A DNA stretch of 49,957 nucleotides, taken from positions 1-49,957 of the forward strand of contig JAJVIO010000075.1 of the NCBI GenBank assembly GCA_022071975.1, read 5' to 3'. A model generated the notes under the pieces. That model saw only the letters and a program-made list of their open reading frames with translations, was not told where the DNA came from and made no database searches. Position 1 is the first letter of the stretch, and every line of letters starts with the position of its first letter. This document shows positions 35,983 to 45,200 of the stretch, in pieces. A program made the translations under genes and the position numbers. The DNA is from Planctomycetota bacterium. Its GTDB lineage: Bacteria > Planctomycetota > UBA8742 > UBA2392.

Positions 35983-36759
35983 ATGACACCGACCGTGCTG
36001 CTGATTGACGAGAACGACGCCGTGACGGAAATCGTCAAGGCGCTGCTGGTCCGCAACGGCTACAGCGTCGAGGTGCTGCGCCCCGGCGCCAACGTGCTTG
36101 AATACCTGGCGGAAAAGCCGGTTGACGTAATCGTCTCCGACGTCCAGGCCGGCAACGGCAACGCCTACCAGCTGGCGCGCAGCATCCGCTCCGACCCTGC
36201 CACGGCCGACATCCCGCTGGTGTACCTGACGGCGGGGGCCAGCCTGGAAGACGAGTTTGAGGCCTATCTCTCCGGCGCCGACGCCTTCATCACCAAGCCG
36301 TTCCGCGCGCGCGACCTGCTGGCGGCGATCGACAACGTACTGAACCGCAAGCCGCTCAGTACCAGCAGCGGGCGGCTGGCGGTGGTGCAGGAGGTTGCGC
36401 GGGTGCTGGCGTGCGTGGCCGACGAACGCCACCGGCTGGTGCGGCAGGCCATGAAGCAGGCGGGCTTCGAGCTGGACTTCGAGACGGCGCTGGACCGGGC
36501 GTTTTCGCGCATTGACCGCGAGCGCTTCCACCTGCTGATCTGCGATACAACCAAGGACCCCAATGCGATCGCCCAGGTGCGCGAGTTCGTGTCGCATTTC
36601 GCGCTGGCCATCCCGGTGGTGTTTCTGCACGGCAAAGACCAGGCGCCGCGTGTGCCGGCCAACGACCCGCAGTTCGTGACGCTGCGGCTGCCGGCGACCC
36701 CCGTGGAACTGGCCGAGAAAGTGCGAAAGGCGATACTCGAGTTCGGCGGGCTGCCGTAA
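35983..36759 (+). CDS. Response regulator with two receiver-like domains
   Basis: 258 residues from ATG 35983; the frame upstream passes through the terminator and is not coding. Residues 1-122 are a complete receiver: acidic pocket D9/E10/D12, phosphoacceptor D53, T83 and K105 (ITKPF). Residues 125-258 resemble a second, degenerate receiver (FHLLICDTTKDP, IPVVFLHGKDQ) without the full pocket. There is no DNA-binding output domain, so it likely signals by protein contact. No histidine kinase is adjacent. Confidence 0.85.
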   Translation: MTPTVLLIDENDAVTEIVKALLVRNGYSVEVLRPGANVLEYLAEKPVDVIVSDVQAGNGNAYQLARSIRSDPATADIPLVYLTAGASLEDEFEAYLSGADAFITKPFRARDLLAAIDNVLNRKPLSTSSGRLAVVQEVARVLACVADERHRLVRQAMKQAGFELDFETALDRAFSRIDRERFHLLICDTTKDPNAIAQVREFVSHFALAIPVVFLHGKDQAPRVPANDPQFVTLRLPATPVELAEKVRKAILEFGGLP

Positions 36760-36760
36760 A

Positions 36761-36968
36761 CAGAGGTCAGAGCTCGGAGGTCAGGGTGCTGCGGGGGACG
36801 ATTATGGTTGCTTTCGTTGTGTCACCTGTGAAGCCTTCGCGAACTCGAATTCCAAGCCCCAAGCCCTAACCCCTAAGCCCTAAGCCCCAAGCCCTAAGCC
36901 CTAAGCCCTAAACCCCAAGCCCTAACCCCCTGACCTCTAACCTCTAACCTCTAACCTCTGATCTCTGC
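36761..36968. repeat. Heptad repeat array with inverted partner, abutting a start codon
   Basis: Left part (36761-36786) has AGAGGTCAG/GGAGGTCAG units. After a spacer, 36853-36965 has CCAAGCC, CTAAGCC, CTAACCC and TCTAACC units, all period seven. The last units (CTCTGATCTCTG) end three bases before the ATG at 36970, leaving no ribosome binding site. Confidence 0.8.
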
Positions 36969-36969
36969 C

Positions 36970-37935
36970 ATGTTCATCTACCTCACTCGCGCCGTTCCTG
37001 AAGTTGCCATTGACCTGCTGGCCAATGCTCTGCCCGACGCGCGCATTGAGGTCAACCCGCACGACCGCAACCTGAACCGCGCCGAGCTGATCGAGGCCGC
37101 GGCGGGTTGCGACGCGCTGGTCTGCACCCTGGCCGATCCCATCGACGCCACGCTGATCGAGGACCTGGGGCCGCAGCTCAAGGTGATCGCCACCTACGCG
37201 GTGGGTTACAACAACATCGACCTGCAGGCCGCGAAGAACCGCGGCATCGCCGTGTGCAACACCCCCGGCGTGCTGACCGACGCCACGGCCGAGATCGCGG
37301 TCGGGCTGCTGCTTGCCTGCGCGCGCCGCATGACTGAAGGTGACAACTTGACACGTCAAGGACTGTTCACCGGCTGGGCGCCGCTGCTGCACCGCGGCCA
37401 TGGCGTGTACGGCAAGACGGTGGGCATCGTGGGCGCCGGGCGCATCGGCAAGCGGGTGGCGGCCACCATGAAACACGGCTTCGGTTGCCGCATCCTGTAC
37501 CACTCGCGCGAAGACCACGTGGACTGGGAGAACGAGCTGGAGGCCGAGAAAGTCGAGCTGGGCGAACTGCTGTCGCGCTCCGACTTCGTCAGCCTGCACT
37601 GCCCGCTGACGCCCGACACCCGCCATCTGCTGGACGCCGACATGCTGAAGCTGATGAAGCCCACGGCCGTGCTGGTCAACACCGCGCGCGGGCCCGTGGT
37701 GGATGAGCAGGCCCTGGTACAGGCCCTGCGCGAGAAGCGCATCGCGGCGGCGGGGCTGGACGTGTACGAGAACGAGCCCGCCCTGGCGCCCGGGCTGAGC
37801 GAGCTGGAGAATGCCGTGCTGCTGCCGCACATCGGCAGCGCGACGATGGAGACCCGCGACGAAATGGGCCGCATGTGCGCCCGCGCGGTGATCGCTGTGT
37901 TGACAGGTCAAGAGCCCGCGCACAGGGTGGTGTAA
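36970..37935 (+). CDS. D-isomer-specific 2-hydroxyacid dehydrogenase (glyoxylate/hydroxypyruvate reductase-like)
   Basis: 321 residues. NAD(P) site GIVGAGRIGKRVA; catalytic arginine in VNTARGPVVDE, glutamate in DVYENEP and histidine in LLPHIGSAT. It reduces 2-oxoacids such as glyoxylate or hydroxypyruvate; exact substrate unknown. The start is set by family alignment (MFIYLTRAVPEVA) since no Shine-Dalgarno is visible. Two TTGACNNGTCAA palindromes lie inside it. Confidence 0.93.
   Translation: MFIYLTRAVPEVAIDLLANALPDARIEVNPHDRNLNRAELIEAAAGCDALVCTLADPIDATLIEDLGPQLKVIATYAVGYNNIDLQAAKNRGIAVCNTPGVLTDATAEIAVGLLLACARRMTEGDNLTRQGLFTGWAPLLHRGHGVYGKTVGIVGAGRIGKRVAATMKHGFGCRILYHSREDHVDWENELEAEKVELGELLSRSDFVSLHCPLTPDTRHLLDADMLKLMKPTAVLVNTARGPVVDEQALVQALREKRIAAAGLDVYENEPALAPGLSELENAVLLPHIGSATMETRDEMGRMCARAVIAVLTGQEPAHRVV
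37348..37911. repeat. Iterated palindrome TTGACNNGTCAA (two copies)
   Basis: Copies at 37348-37359 (central AC) and 37900-37911 (central AG), both inside the 2-hydroxyacid dehydrogenase gene. Here they are read as LTRQ and LTGQ, a different frame from copies in the lipid cluster that read LD(x)S. Confidence 0.85.
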
Positions 37936-37950
37936 ACCCGCGCCGTGCCG

Positions 37951-38412
37951 CTATTCGTCCTGCCCGCCCTTGGGCAGGTCCAGCTTGAGCTGCAGGTCCT
38001 TGAAGCGGATCACGAATTCGCCGTCCGGGCTCAGCAGGATGCGATGCTCCCACTGCTCGCCGCCGGGCGCGACGTCGATCTCGTCGGTCAGCAGGTAGTC
38101 CACGCCCTCGAAGGCATGTTCGTCCACGGCGTCCGGGTCGATCCCCTCATAGCGGATCTCCAGGTAGCCGTCGCCCTCGATGGTGCGGACGCTGATCACC
38201 AGGTGAAAGACCTTCGCCGCGCGGTCGAGCCGCGTGGCGGCAACCTGCGAGCCGGCCAGGTTGTGGCCCTGGCTGACAGCGCCCAGCACCCGCAGGTTCT
38301 GCGGCGCGTCCGGGGCAATGTCCTCAAGGTGACGCAGGTAGACGCCCAGGTACAGGTGCGTCGTGTAGTCGTCGTAGCCGCCCTCAGCCCACTTGCGGTT
38401 CAGGAATCGCAT
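37951..38412 (-). CDS. Hypothetical protein
   Basis: 153 residues, no signal peptide or membrane helix. Composition suggests a mixed fold: DYTTHLYLGVYLRHLEDI, LDRAAKVFHLVISVRTIEGD and a final FVIRFKDLQLKLDLPKGG. It is not a family I recognise. The start abuts the stop of the EVE-domain gene, so it belongs to a three-gene leftward set (BFD-like, EVE, this). Confidence 0.65.
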   Translation of the reverse strand: MRFLNRKWAEGGYDDYTTHLYLGVYLRHLEDIAPDAPQNLRVLGAVSQGHNLAGSQVAATRLDRAAKVFHLVISVRTIEGDGYLEIRYEGIDPDAVDEHAFEGVDYLLTDEIDVAPGGEQWEHRILLSPDGEFVIRFKDLQLKLDLPKGGQDE

Positions 38413-38952
38413 TCAGCTCTTCTTGCGCGCCGGCTTGCGCGCCGCCGCCTTGGCGCGCTTGGCCTTCGCCCTGGCCGCGGGTGGCTTGCCGCCGCGCCCG
38501 AGCGCCAGCACGATCTCGAATTCTGCGGGCGTCACGGGCTGCACCGACAGCCGCATGCCGCGCTTTGTGACCATCATGTTCTCGAGCCCCGGTGTGGCCT
38601 TAAGCGTATCCAGTGAAACGACCGCCGGGAACTTCTCGATGAAGCGGATGTCCACCATGTACCAGGTCGGGTTGGCGGGGTCGCTCTTGGGGTCGTAGTA
38701 GTCGTGGGTCTTGTCCCAGGCGAAATGGTCCGGGTAGCCCCCGCGGCTGACCTCGGCCACGCCCGCCACGCCCGTTGGCTCGGCGTTGCTGGCATAGAAC
38801 AGCACGCGGTCGCCGGGCTGCAGGTCGTCGCGCAGCATGTTGCGCGCCTGGTAGTTGCGCACACCCTCCCAGCAGGTCTGCCCGTCGCGCTCGAGTTGCT
38901 CGATCGTGTAGGACTCGGGCTCGACCTTCATCAGCCAGCAGCGCGCGCTCAT
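38413..38952 (-). CDS. EVE-domain protein
   Basis: 179 residues from ATG 38952. WLMKVEPESYTIEQLERDG, GVRNYQARNMLRDDLQPGDR, LFYASNAEPTGVAGVAEV and the MRLSVQPV strand define an EVE domain, a PUA-like fold that binds modified nucleobases in DNA or RNA. The last 30 residues are a Lys/Ala/Arg-rich tail that could bind nucleic acid. The ATG overlaps the BFD-like stop by four bases (ATGA). Confidence 0.9.
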   Translation of the reverse strand: MSARCWLMKVEPESYTIEQLERDGQTCWEGVRNYQARNMLRDDLQPGDRVLFYASNAEPTGVAGVAEVSRGGYPDHFAWDKTHDYYDPKSDPANPTWYMVDIRFIEKFPAVVSLDTLKATPGLENMMVTKRGMRLSVQPVTPAEFEIVLALGRGGKPPAARAKAKRAKAAARKPARKKS

Positions 38953-39206
38953 TTCTTCTTCGCCCCGAACCATTCTGTGCCGGCCTTGGCGGCTTCGTCC
39001 TTGGGCCACTTGCCGCGCTGGTAGTCGCGCAGCAGCGTGCGGAAGTAGGGGATGCACATGGCGCAGTTGTTGCCGCAGCCGTGCTTTTCCTTCAGTTGCT
39101 CGACGCTTGGCTGCTCAGACTCGCGCCACAGTTTCAGGGCGTCGTCGTTGCTTACGTCGTAGCAGACACAGATGCGCGTACCCGGTTGGCGGAAGTCCCA
39201 GCTCAT
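38949..39206 (-). CDS. BFD-like [2Fe-2S]-binding protein
   Basis: 85 residues from ATG 39206. CVC at residues 13-15 and GCGNNCAMC with C44, C48 and C51 match bacterioferritin-associated ferredoxin-like domains, with helical packing around the cluster (PYFRTLLRDYQRGKW). Such proteins release iron from bacterioferritin or supply electrons. First gene of a coupled set with the EVE protein. Which four of the five cysteines bind the cluster cannot be decided by eye. Confidence 0.82.
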   Translation of the reverse strand: MSWDFRQPGTRICVCYDVSNDDALKLWRESEQPSVEQLKEKHGCGNNCAMCIPYFRTLLRDYQRGKWPKDEAAKAGTEWFGAKKK

Positions 39207-39250
39207 GCCCGCATTTTGCCAAGCACGCCCGGAAACGACAGACGCGGCGA

Positions 39251-39418
39251 TTAGAGCTTTTTTGGATTGAATGGACCGCGCTGATGCGCAGCGCCGGACG
39301 AGCAGGTCAAGGAGCGCGGACGCAGGCGTGGCTGGAGGCCACGCCGAGGGAGCGCGACGAAGACATGCGAAGTCCGCCGCGCGCAGCAGCGGGTACAGGC
39401 GATCCAAAAATGCTCTAA
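39251..39418. mobile_element. 168-base element with terminal inverted repeats (MITE-like or structured repeat)
   Basis: Ends 39251-39269 and 39400-39418 are inverted repeats matching at 17 of 19 bases, beginning TTAGAGC. The interior folds strongly (GGCGTGGC / GCCACGCC at 39325-39344; GCGCTG / CAGCGC near 39278-39293). It contains no gene and occupies most of the 303-base gap 39207-39509. The compact bounded form suggests a dispersed element, which needs other genome copies to confirm. Confidence 0.6.
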
Positions 39419-39426
39419 AACCGAGC

Positions 39427-39452
39427 GGCCCCGACCTTGCTCGGTCGGGGCC
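39427..39452. terminator. Terminator-like hairpin
   Basis: GGCCCCGACC and GGTCGGGGCC, ten perfect pairs, six-base loop. On the minus strand it lies 58 bases beyond the stop of the GHY-repeat protein gene at 39510, the leftward gene on its right; no clear T-run follows. Confidence 0.6.
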
Positions 39453-39509
39453 GTGTCTGCCGGCGGGACACCCGGGGGAGGTAGGCGTCATCGGCCGCCG
39501 GGTTCGGTG

Positions 39510-40025
39510 TTAGTGCTTGCCGCGACCCTTGCCGTGACCTTTGCCCTTCCCATGGTCATGACCGACGCTTCCGTTGTCGTGATCGCAGCCGCAGTCGTCT
39601 TCAACCCACACGCGCTCTTCGCGGATCTCGTAACGGCCGGGCACGTAGGTCTGCACTTCGCGGCACTCGTAGTGGCCGGGGTGGAACTTCTTGACCGTGA
39701 CGTAGTAGACGTTGCCGCAGTGATCCACCCGCTTTTCCTTCACCAGGTCGTAGTGGCCGGGAACCCAGACATCCTTGTGCTCAGTGATGTAGTGGCCGGG
39801 CACCCACACCTTCTTCTGCACGGTGACGTAGTGGCCGCTGGGCTGGTTCTCCACGCGCTCCGGTTTGCGGAAGGCTTCCGGGCTGCGGGTTGAACGGCCG
39901 GTGTTCACCTCGACCGACTTGTTGTCTTTCTTGATGCTGATGCGGACGCCCTGGGCATCCACCTGGGTTGCGCCGATTGCGCCGATCAGGGCGAATCCGG
40001 CGAGTGCTGCGAACAGAGTTTTCAT
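39510..40025 (-). CDS. Secreted VPGHY-repeat protein with His/Gly/Lys tail
   Basis: 171 residues. Signal peptide (MKTLFAALAGFALIGAIGAT, cleaved near residue 24). Residues 60-135 hold about five 15-20-residue repeats ending in W-V-P-G-H-Y or H-P-G-H-Y. The tail has two DHD/DHG segments and GKGKGHGKGRGKH, a likely metal- or anion-binding end. Similar GHY/W repeats occur in secreted proteins of Planctomycetota, but no function is established. A single gene with its own promoter. Confidence 0.72.
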   Translation of the reverse strand: MKTLFAALAGFALIGAIGATQVDAQGVRISIKKDNKSVEVNTGRSTRSPEAFRKPERVENQPSGHYVTVQKKVWVPGHYITEHKDVWVPGHYDLVKEKRVDHCGNVYYVTVKKFHPGHYECREVQTYVPGRYEIREERVWVEDDCGCDHDNGSVGHDHGKGKGHGKGRGKH

Positions 40026-40207
40026 GACTTTCTCCCGTGTTTGTTCTTCAGGCCCTTCTGACTATTAGACCCCATCCCGGGTCCACGGGTTCCATGTAAA
40101 CCATTATTTTTTCAGGACTTACATGCAAAAGATCCGGCAGGCGGGTGCCGGAAAACTGGCGGACTTGCCAGTGGAAACTGGCCGCTCAACACCTGTTACG
40201 GAAGGTA

Positions 40208-40735
40208 TCAGGCCTGGTGGTTCACGGTGCCGATGTACGGCAGCGTGCGGCCTTTGTTTTCGTCGTCCATGCCGTAACCGACCAGGAAGGTGTCGGCCTT
40301 GACGTCAAAGGCGACGTATTCGCACTCGAAGGGAATTTTGCGGCGGGCTTTCTTGTCCACCACGATCGCATAGCGCAGCGAGTTGGGCCCCTGCGCCAGC
40401 AGCGCCTCGTGCAGGTTCGACAGCGTGAGCCCGGTATCCACCAGGTCCTCGATCACCAGCACGTCGTAGCCCGAAACGCGCGGCAGCGGGCCGCTAACCA
40501 GCAGGCGACCGGAGGTTTCACGCCCGGTGTAGCTGGCGAGTTTCACGAACTCGAGCTCGACCTCAACGCCCTTCAGTTGACGGACCAGGTCGGCCCCGAA
40601 GAAGAAGCCGCCGCGCAGCACCACCAGGCACAGCAGGCGTTTGCCGGCATAGTCGGCGGAGATCTGCGCCGCCAGTTCCGCCACGCGCTTCTGCACGGCT
40701 TCGGCGGAAAACAGCACTGGGTATGAATCGGGCAT
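40208..40735 (-). CDS. hpt: Hypoxanthine phosphoribosyltransferase
   Basis: 175 residues from ATG 40735; a TTG at 40753 would add six residues. LVVLRGGFFFGADLVRQL, the PRPP loop VLVIEDLVDTGLTL, and YAIVVDKKARRKI followed by YVAFDVKADTFLVGYGMD are standard. It salvages hypoxanthine and guanine to nucleotides with PRPP. Stand-alone, reading in the same direction as the mutase gene upstream (56 bases apart). Confidence 0.93.
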   Translation of the reverse strand: MPDSYPVLFSAEAVQKRVAELAAQISADYAGKRLLCLVVLRGGFFFGADLVRQLKGVEVELEFVKLASYTGRETSGRLLVSGPLPRVSGYDVLVIEDLVDTGLTLSNLHEALLAQGPNSLRYAIVVDKKARRKIPFECEYVAFDVKADTFLVGYGMDDENKGRTLPYIGTVNHQA

Positions 40736-40791
40736 GGTGAGTTTGGAACTCAAGTTCTGGTTCGATGCATCCCGGTCAGGCCGGAATCATC

Positions 40792-42042
40792 CTAGAGTCC
40801 GTTGATGATGTAGTCGATCAGCCGCGTGCCGTCATCAATCTTGATGCCGGTTTCCTCGGCGTTGCTTTCCGTCAGGGTCAGCTGCCAGCGGCTTTCCACC
40901 CCTTCGCCCCACATCATGAAGGGCACCGGTCGTTCGTCATGCTGGCGCGTTTCACAGCGCGACATCAGCGTGGGCACCACGGTCAGGCGGATGTCTTTCA
41001 CCGTCTCCAGCTGCTTGGCCAGCGGCTTGAAGAAGTGCTTATCCAGCAGCTCGATCGCCCGCACCTTGCCCTTCGGGTCGCCCTGGTGGCTGTGCTCGTC
41101 GGGCGAGCTGAAGTGCGCGATCACCAGCTGGTGGCCCGCAATGGCCTGCTCGGCGCTCTCCCGGATGCGCGTGATTTCTTCTGTCTCGGTCGCCTTGGTC
41201 GCGGCTTCGTCGGGGTTCACGGCCGCCATGCGCCCGCTGGGGTCGCGCACGAAGGGCGACTCGCCCGGGTTCACCACCCGCAGGCCCGTCGCAACCGCCA
41301 CGCCCCGGAACAGGTCGCTGTAACTGACCATCGCGGCCTCGATGCCGAAGGTTTTCTGGAAGCCCGGCACGTCCACAGCAGCGCCCCCGCCCCAGATCCA
41401 GATCGCGTTGGCCGGGTTCTGCTTCAGGTCAACGCGCACGCGGTTGACCTCGTGCTTCTTGAGTACGGCCGGCGCTTCGTTCATCACCTTCAGCAGCAGC
41501 TCCTGGCCCGGGCCTTCCGGCAGGTGCTCGGCCTTGGGCAGGTCCAGGATGTTGAAGGGGCTGACGGTGGTCAGCCCATTGAAGTCAGTGCCGTCGATAA
41601 TCAGCAGGTGGTTGTGGCCGCGCCCCTGCACGAAGCGCATGCGGGTCTGCTTGAAGTGGCCTTCCAGGGCGCGCAGCAGCTCGCGTCCTTCCTCTTCGCT
41701 CAGGCCGCCGGCGCGAGGGTCCACCACCTTGCCATCGACTTCCGTCACGAATTGCAGGCGGAAGCACCACTCTTCCTCGCCCAGCATCAGCCCGGCCGAG
41801 AGAGCCTCATAGTAGCCGCGGCCGGTAAGATAGGGCCCGGGCGGATAGCCAAGCAGGGTGAACAGGGCGGCCAGTGTTTCCGGGGCCTCGCCCCGGGGCA
41901 CGGTGCGGATGGTGCCCAGGCGCCCATGGCTGGCCAGTTTGTCGAGGGCAGGGGCGTTGGCGGCTTCCAGCGGCGTTTTGCCGCCCAGCTCCTGCAGGGG
42001 GGTATCGGCGAGACCGTCGATCAGTACCAGCAGGTAGCGCAT
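40792..42042 (-). CDS. 2,3-bisphosphoglycerate-independent phosphoglycerate mutase-like protein (ApgM type)
   Basis: 416 residues, alkaline-phosphatase superfamily. N-terminal LVLIDGLADTPLQELGGKTP and YLTGRGYYEALSAG match archaeal-type mutases, as do DEHSHQGDP and the final RLIDYIINGL. Two key places deviate. The GSDTAN nucleophile motif reads PETLAA, so a threonine would have to replace serine. The DHSTP metal motif reads LMSRC, while the later histidine in QHDERPVPF remains. It may be a divergent enzyme or have another substrate. Residue mapping was done by eye. Confidence 0.82.
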   Translation of the reverse strand: MRYLLVLIDGLADTPLQELGGKTPLEAANAPALDKLASHGRLGTIRTVPRGEAPETLAALFTLLGYPPGPYLTGRGYYEALSAGLMLGEEEWCFRLQFVTEVDGKVVDPRAGGLSEEEGRELLRALEGHFKQTRMRFVQGRGHNHLLIIDGTDFNGLTTVSPFNILDLPKAEHLPEGPGQELLLKVMNEAPAVLKKHEVNRVRVDLKQNPANAIWIWGGGAAVDVPGFQKTFGIEAAMVSYSDLFRGVAVATGLRVVNPGESPFVRDPSGRMAAVNPDEAATKATETEEITRIRESAEQAIAGHQLVIAHFSSPDEHSHQGDPKGKVRAIELLDKHFFKPLAKQLETVKDIRLTVVPTLMSRCETRQHDERPVPFMMWGEGVESRWQLTLTESNAEETGIKIDDGTRLIDYIINGL

Positions 42043-42222
42043 CAGTGTCCGCTAAGGTGCGAATAAGGCCGCCGTGGCGGCTGTTGTCGGTAAGGACGAT
42101 AGTTTAGCCGCCCGTCAGTGCAAACGGGCGGCGAGAAAATCATGCCCAAATCGGCCCGCCGTCTCGTAGCATAGGTAACACGTCCTGTAGTGCGGCGGGA
42201 CGTATGCTAAGGAAGGACCTTC
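42043..42222 (+). promoter_or_regulatory. Intergenic region upstream of the DsbD selenoprotein gene
   Basis: 180 bases between divergent genes. GGAAGGA at 42211-42217 is a strong Shine-Dalgarno five bases before ATG 42223. A TATGCT at 42203-42208 could be a -10 box but is very close to the start, so the call is weak. Confidence 0.4.
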
Positions 42223-45200
42223 ATGCGAATTGCCGCGTGCCTGCTGCTGCTTGCAGCCTTATCCCCGGCGCTGGTCGCCCAGGAAGGGCTGACCGTTTCG
42301 GTTGAGCCGGTCGTCGAAGGCCAGGCTGAGCCCGGCAAAGAGTACACCCTCAAGCTGCGCTTCACAGTGCCTGAGGGGTATCACGCCTACCACAAGGACA
42401 ACCCGGGCTACAGCAAGCCGGTCACCGTGACCTGGACGGAACTCGCCGGCCTGAAGCTGGTGAAGGAAACCTGGCCCGAGCCGCACAAGCACGTCGACGA
42501 GTTCAGCGAAGAGTGGGAGCTCGACGGCACCTTCGACATCGCCTACACCTTCGCGGTCCCAGCCGACGCCACCGGCAGCCTGGCACTCACCGGCAAACAC
42601 GACACACAGTTCTGCGACGCCGACGGCTGCCTGCAGGCTGAAGGCGAGTTCACGGCCGTCATCACGGTTGCCGCCCCGAGCGCCGAGCCCGCCCCGGCCG
42701 AGGAGCTGAAGTTCACGGCCACCCTGAGCGCCGAGCCCGCCAAGGCCGGCGGCCTGGCCACGGTGAAGCTGAAGCTGGAGTACAGCAAGGGCTTTCACAC
42801 CTACCACAAGGACAACCCGGGCTTCGGCCTCGCGCCGAAGGTCGAGTGGACCGAGACCTCAGGCCTGAAGCTGAAAGACACCAGCTGGCCCGAGCCGGTA
42901 ACGCACACCGTCGATGAAGACTGGATCGAGTGGGAGTACCCGGACGGCGTCACGCTGACCTACAGCTTCGAGGTGCCGGCCGACGCAAAGGGCGAGCTGA
43001 GCCTGAAGGGCAAGTACGAGATCCAGGTCTGTGACGAGAACGGCTGTTTCGACAAGAAGGGCGAAATCAGCACCACCATCAAGCTCGAGACTGTCGCGGC
43101 CCCCGAAGAGAACAGTACCAAAGACGCCCACGGCTTCTACGTGGACTTCGATTACGCCCTGGCCCAGGCCAAGGCCGAGAACAAGCCCCTGCTTGTGGAT
43201 TTCAACGGCCGCTACTGAGGGCCCTGCCGGAAAATGGAGCGTGAGGTCTTCACGCTCCGCGAAGTGGAAGAGCTGTTCAGAAATTTCGTGATCGTCAGCG
43301 TCGTGACCGACGTGGGCGACGAAAAGGCGAACGCCATTTGGGCGAAGTACCGGCCCGAAGACGGCGGCGGCATCCCGCACTACGCGGTGCTTGACCACGA
43401 CGGCAAAGTGCAGCGCCGCAGCGGCGCCACGCTCCCAGCCAAGGAAAAGGCCAACCAGTTCGTAGCCTTCCTGAAGGGCGAGCCCGTGGCCGTGCAGCCG
43501 GTAAGCGCCACGGAGCCCACCAAGGCCGCGCTGCCCCAGGCGGCCGACGCCTGGCCGGAGGGGCTGTACGGCCCGCCGACGGAGCCGGTGAAGAAGGGCT
43601 TTGACTTCGAAGCGAAGTTCAGCACGAACAAAATCAAAGCGGGCGGCGAAGTGACGCTTGAGCTGCACTTCAAGCTCAAGAACAACGCAACGGGCGAGCC
43701 CTTCCACCTCCACCACCCGAAGACACCCAGCAAGTTCGCGGTGCCGCTGGCGCTGACGCTCAAGGGCCACGACGGCCTGGTCGCCATGGGCGACTGGGAG
43801 TTCCCGGCCTGGACCGAGCACTACGACGAAATCCTGGAAGAGACTAACTACTACCTGATGGGTGAAGTCGTGGTCGTGCATCGCTTCAAGGTGCCCGAAG
43901 ACGCCAAGCCCGGCATGCTGCGCGCGTTCGGGCTGGTCAGCGGACAGTACTGCGATGACATGGGCTGCACGCAGTTCAACCGTGACAACCCGGACATGCT
44001 TGACCGCAAGTTTGGCTGGGTAGCGAGTATCGAAGTGTCGCCGGAAGGCGCTGCCAGCGCCACCACCGAGGCCACGGCCAGCGTTTCACAAGGCAAAGCA
44101 ACCAAGGATGAGTCGCCCGCCGACAAGGGCTTCTTCTGGCTGCTGCTGGCGGCTTTCGGCGCCGGCATCATCACGCTGCTGACGCCCTGCGTGCTGCCGG
44201 TGCTGCCGCTGACCATCGGCTTCTTTGTCAGCCAGCACGATAAAGGCAAGTCGCCGCTGCTGACCGCGTTCATCTACTGCACCTGCATCGTGGCGACCTT
44301 TACGCTCTTCGGCCTGATCACATCGATTGCACTGGGCGCCACCGGCGCGCAGAACATCGCGACGAACGGTTATGTGAACATGCTGCTCGGCATCATGTTC
44401 CTGGTGTTCGCGCTCAGCTTCCTGGGCCTGTTCGAGCTGCGCGTCCCCACCTTCATGACCCAGTGGTTCACCAAGAAGCAGATGGCGGCGCAGAAAGAAG
44501 GCCACGGCTATGCCAAAGCTTTCTTCAGCGGCGCGGCCTTCTCGCTGATCAGCTTCTCCTGCACCGGCCCCATCGCAGGCACATTCCTGGCACAGGCCGC
44601 AACGGGCAGCTACTGGGTGCCGACGGCCGCGATGATGGCGTTCAGCACCGGCATGGCGCTGCCCATCTTTATCATGGGCCAGTTCCCCAGCTTGATGAAG
44701 AAGATGCCCAAGTCCGGCGGCTGGATGAACGCCATGAAGGTGGTGTTCGGCTTCATCGAGGTCGGCCTCGCCATTATGTACTTCAGCGCCGCGGAACAGG
44801 CTTTCCGGGGCATCGTGGCCGCGGAGTGGATCAGCCGCTACGTGGTGATCGCGGTGTGGGCCGCGGCCAGCGTGGCAACGGCGCTGTACCTGTTCGGCTT
44901 CTTCCGCATGCCGCACGATCACGAGGAAACCAAACAGATCGGCGTGATCCGCGGCGTTCTGGCGGTGATCTTCCTGAGCTTCGGCCTGTACATGATTCCC
45001 GGCCTGTTCGGCGCCAAGTACGGCAACGTGCTGGAAGGCATTTTGCCGCCGCCGCCGAAGGACGGGGGAATCCAGCTGGCAGTGGGGGGAGGCGCGAAGG
45101 CTTACGACCACCACGACCTGCCATGGCACAAGGATTTCGACGAGGGCATGGCGGAGGCCAAGGCGAAAAACAAGCCGGTGTTCATCGACTTCACGGGCTT

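Noticed and set aside
39107..39513. Rightward open frames across the 168-base element
   Set aside because: They cover the inverted-repeat element and hairpin; composition follows DNA structure rather than a protein.
40307..40316. TTGACGTCAA as another copy of the iterated palindrome
   Set aside because: It lacks the two-base spacer, so it was left out of the count.
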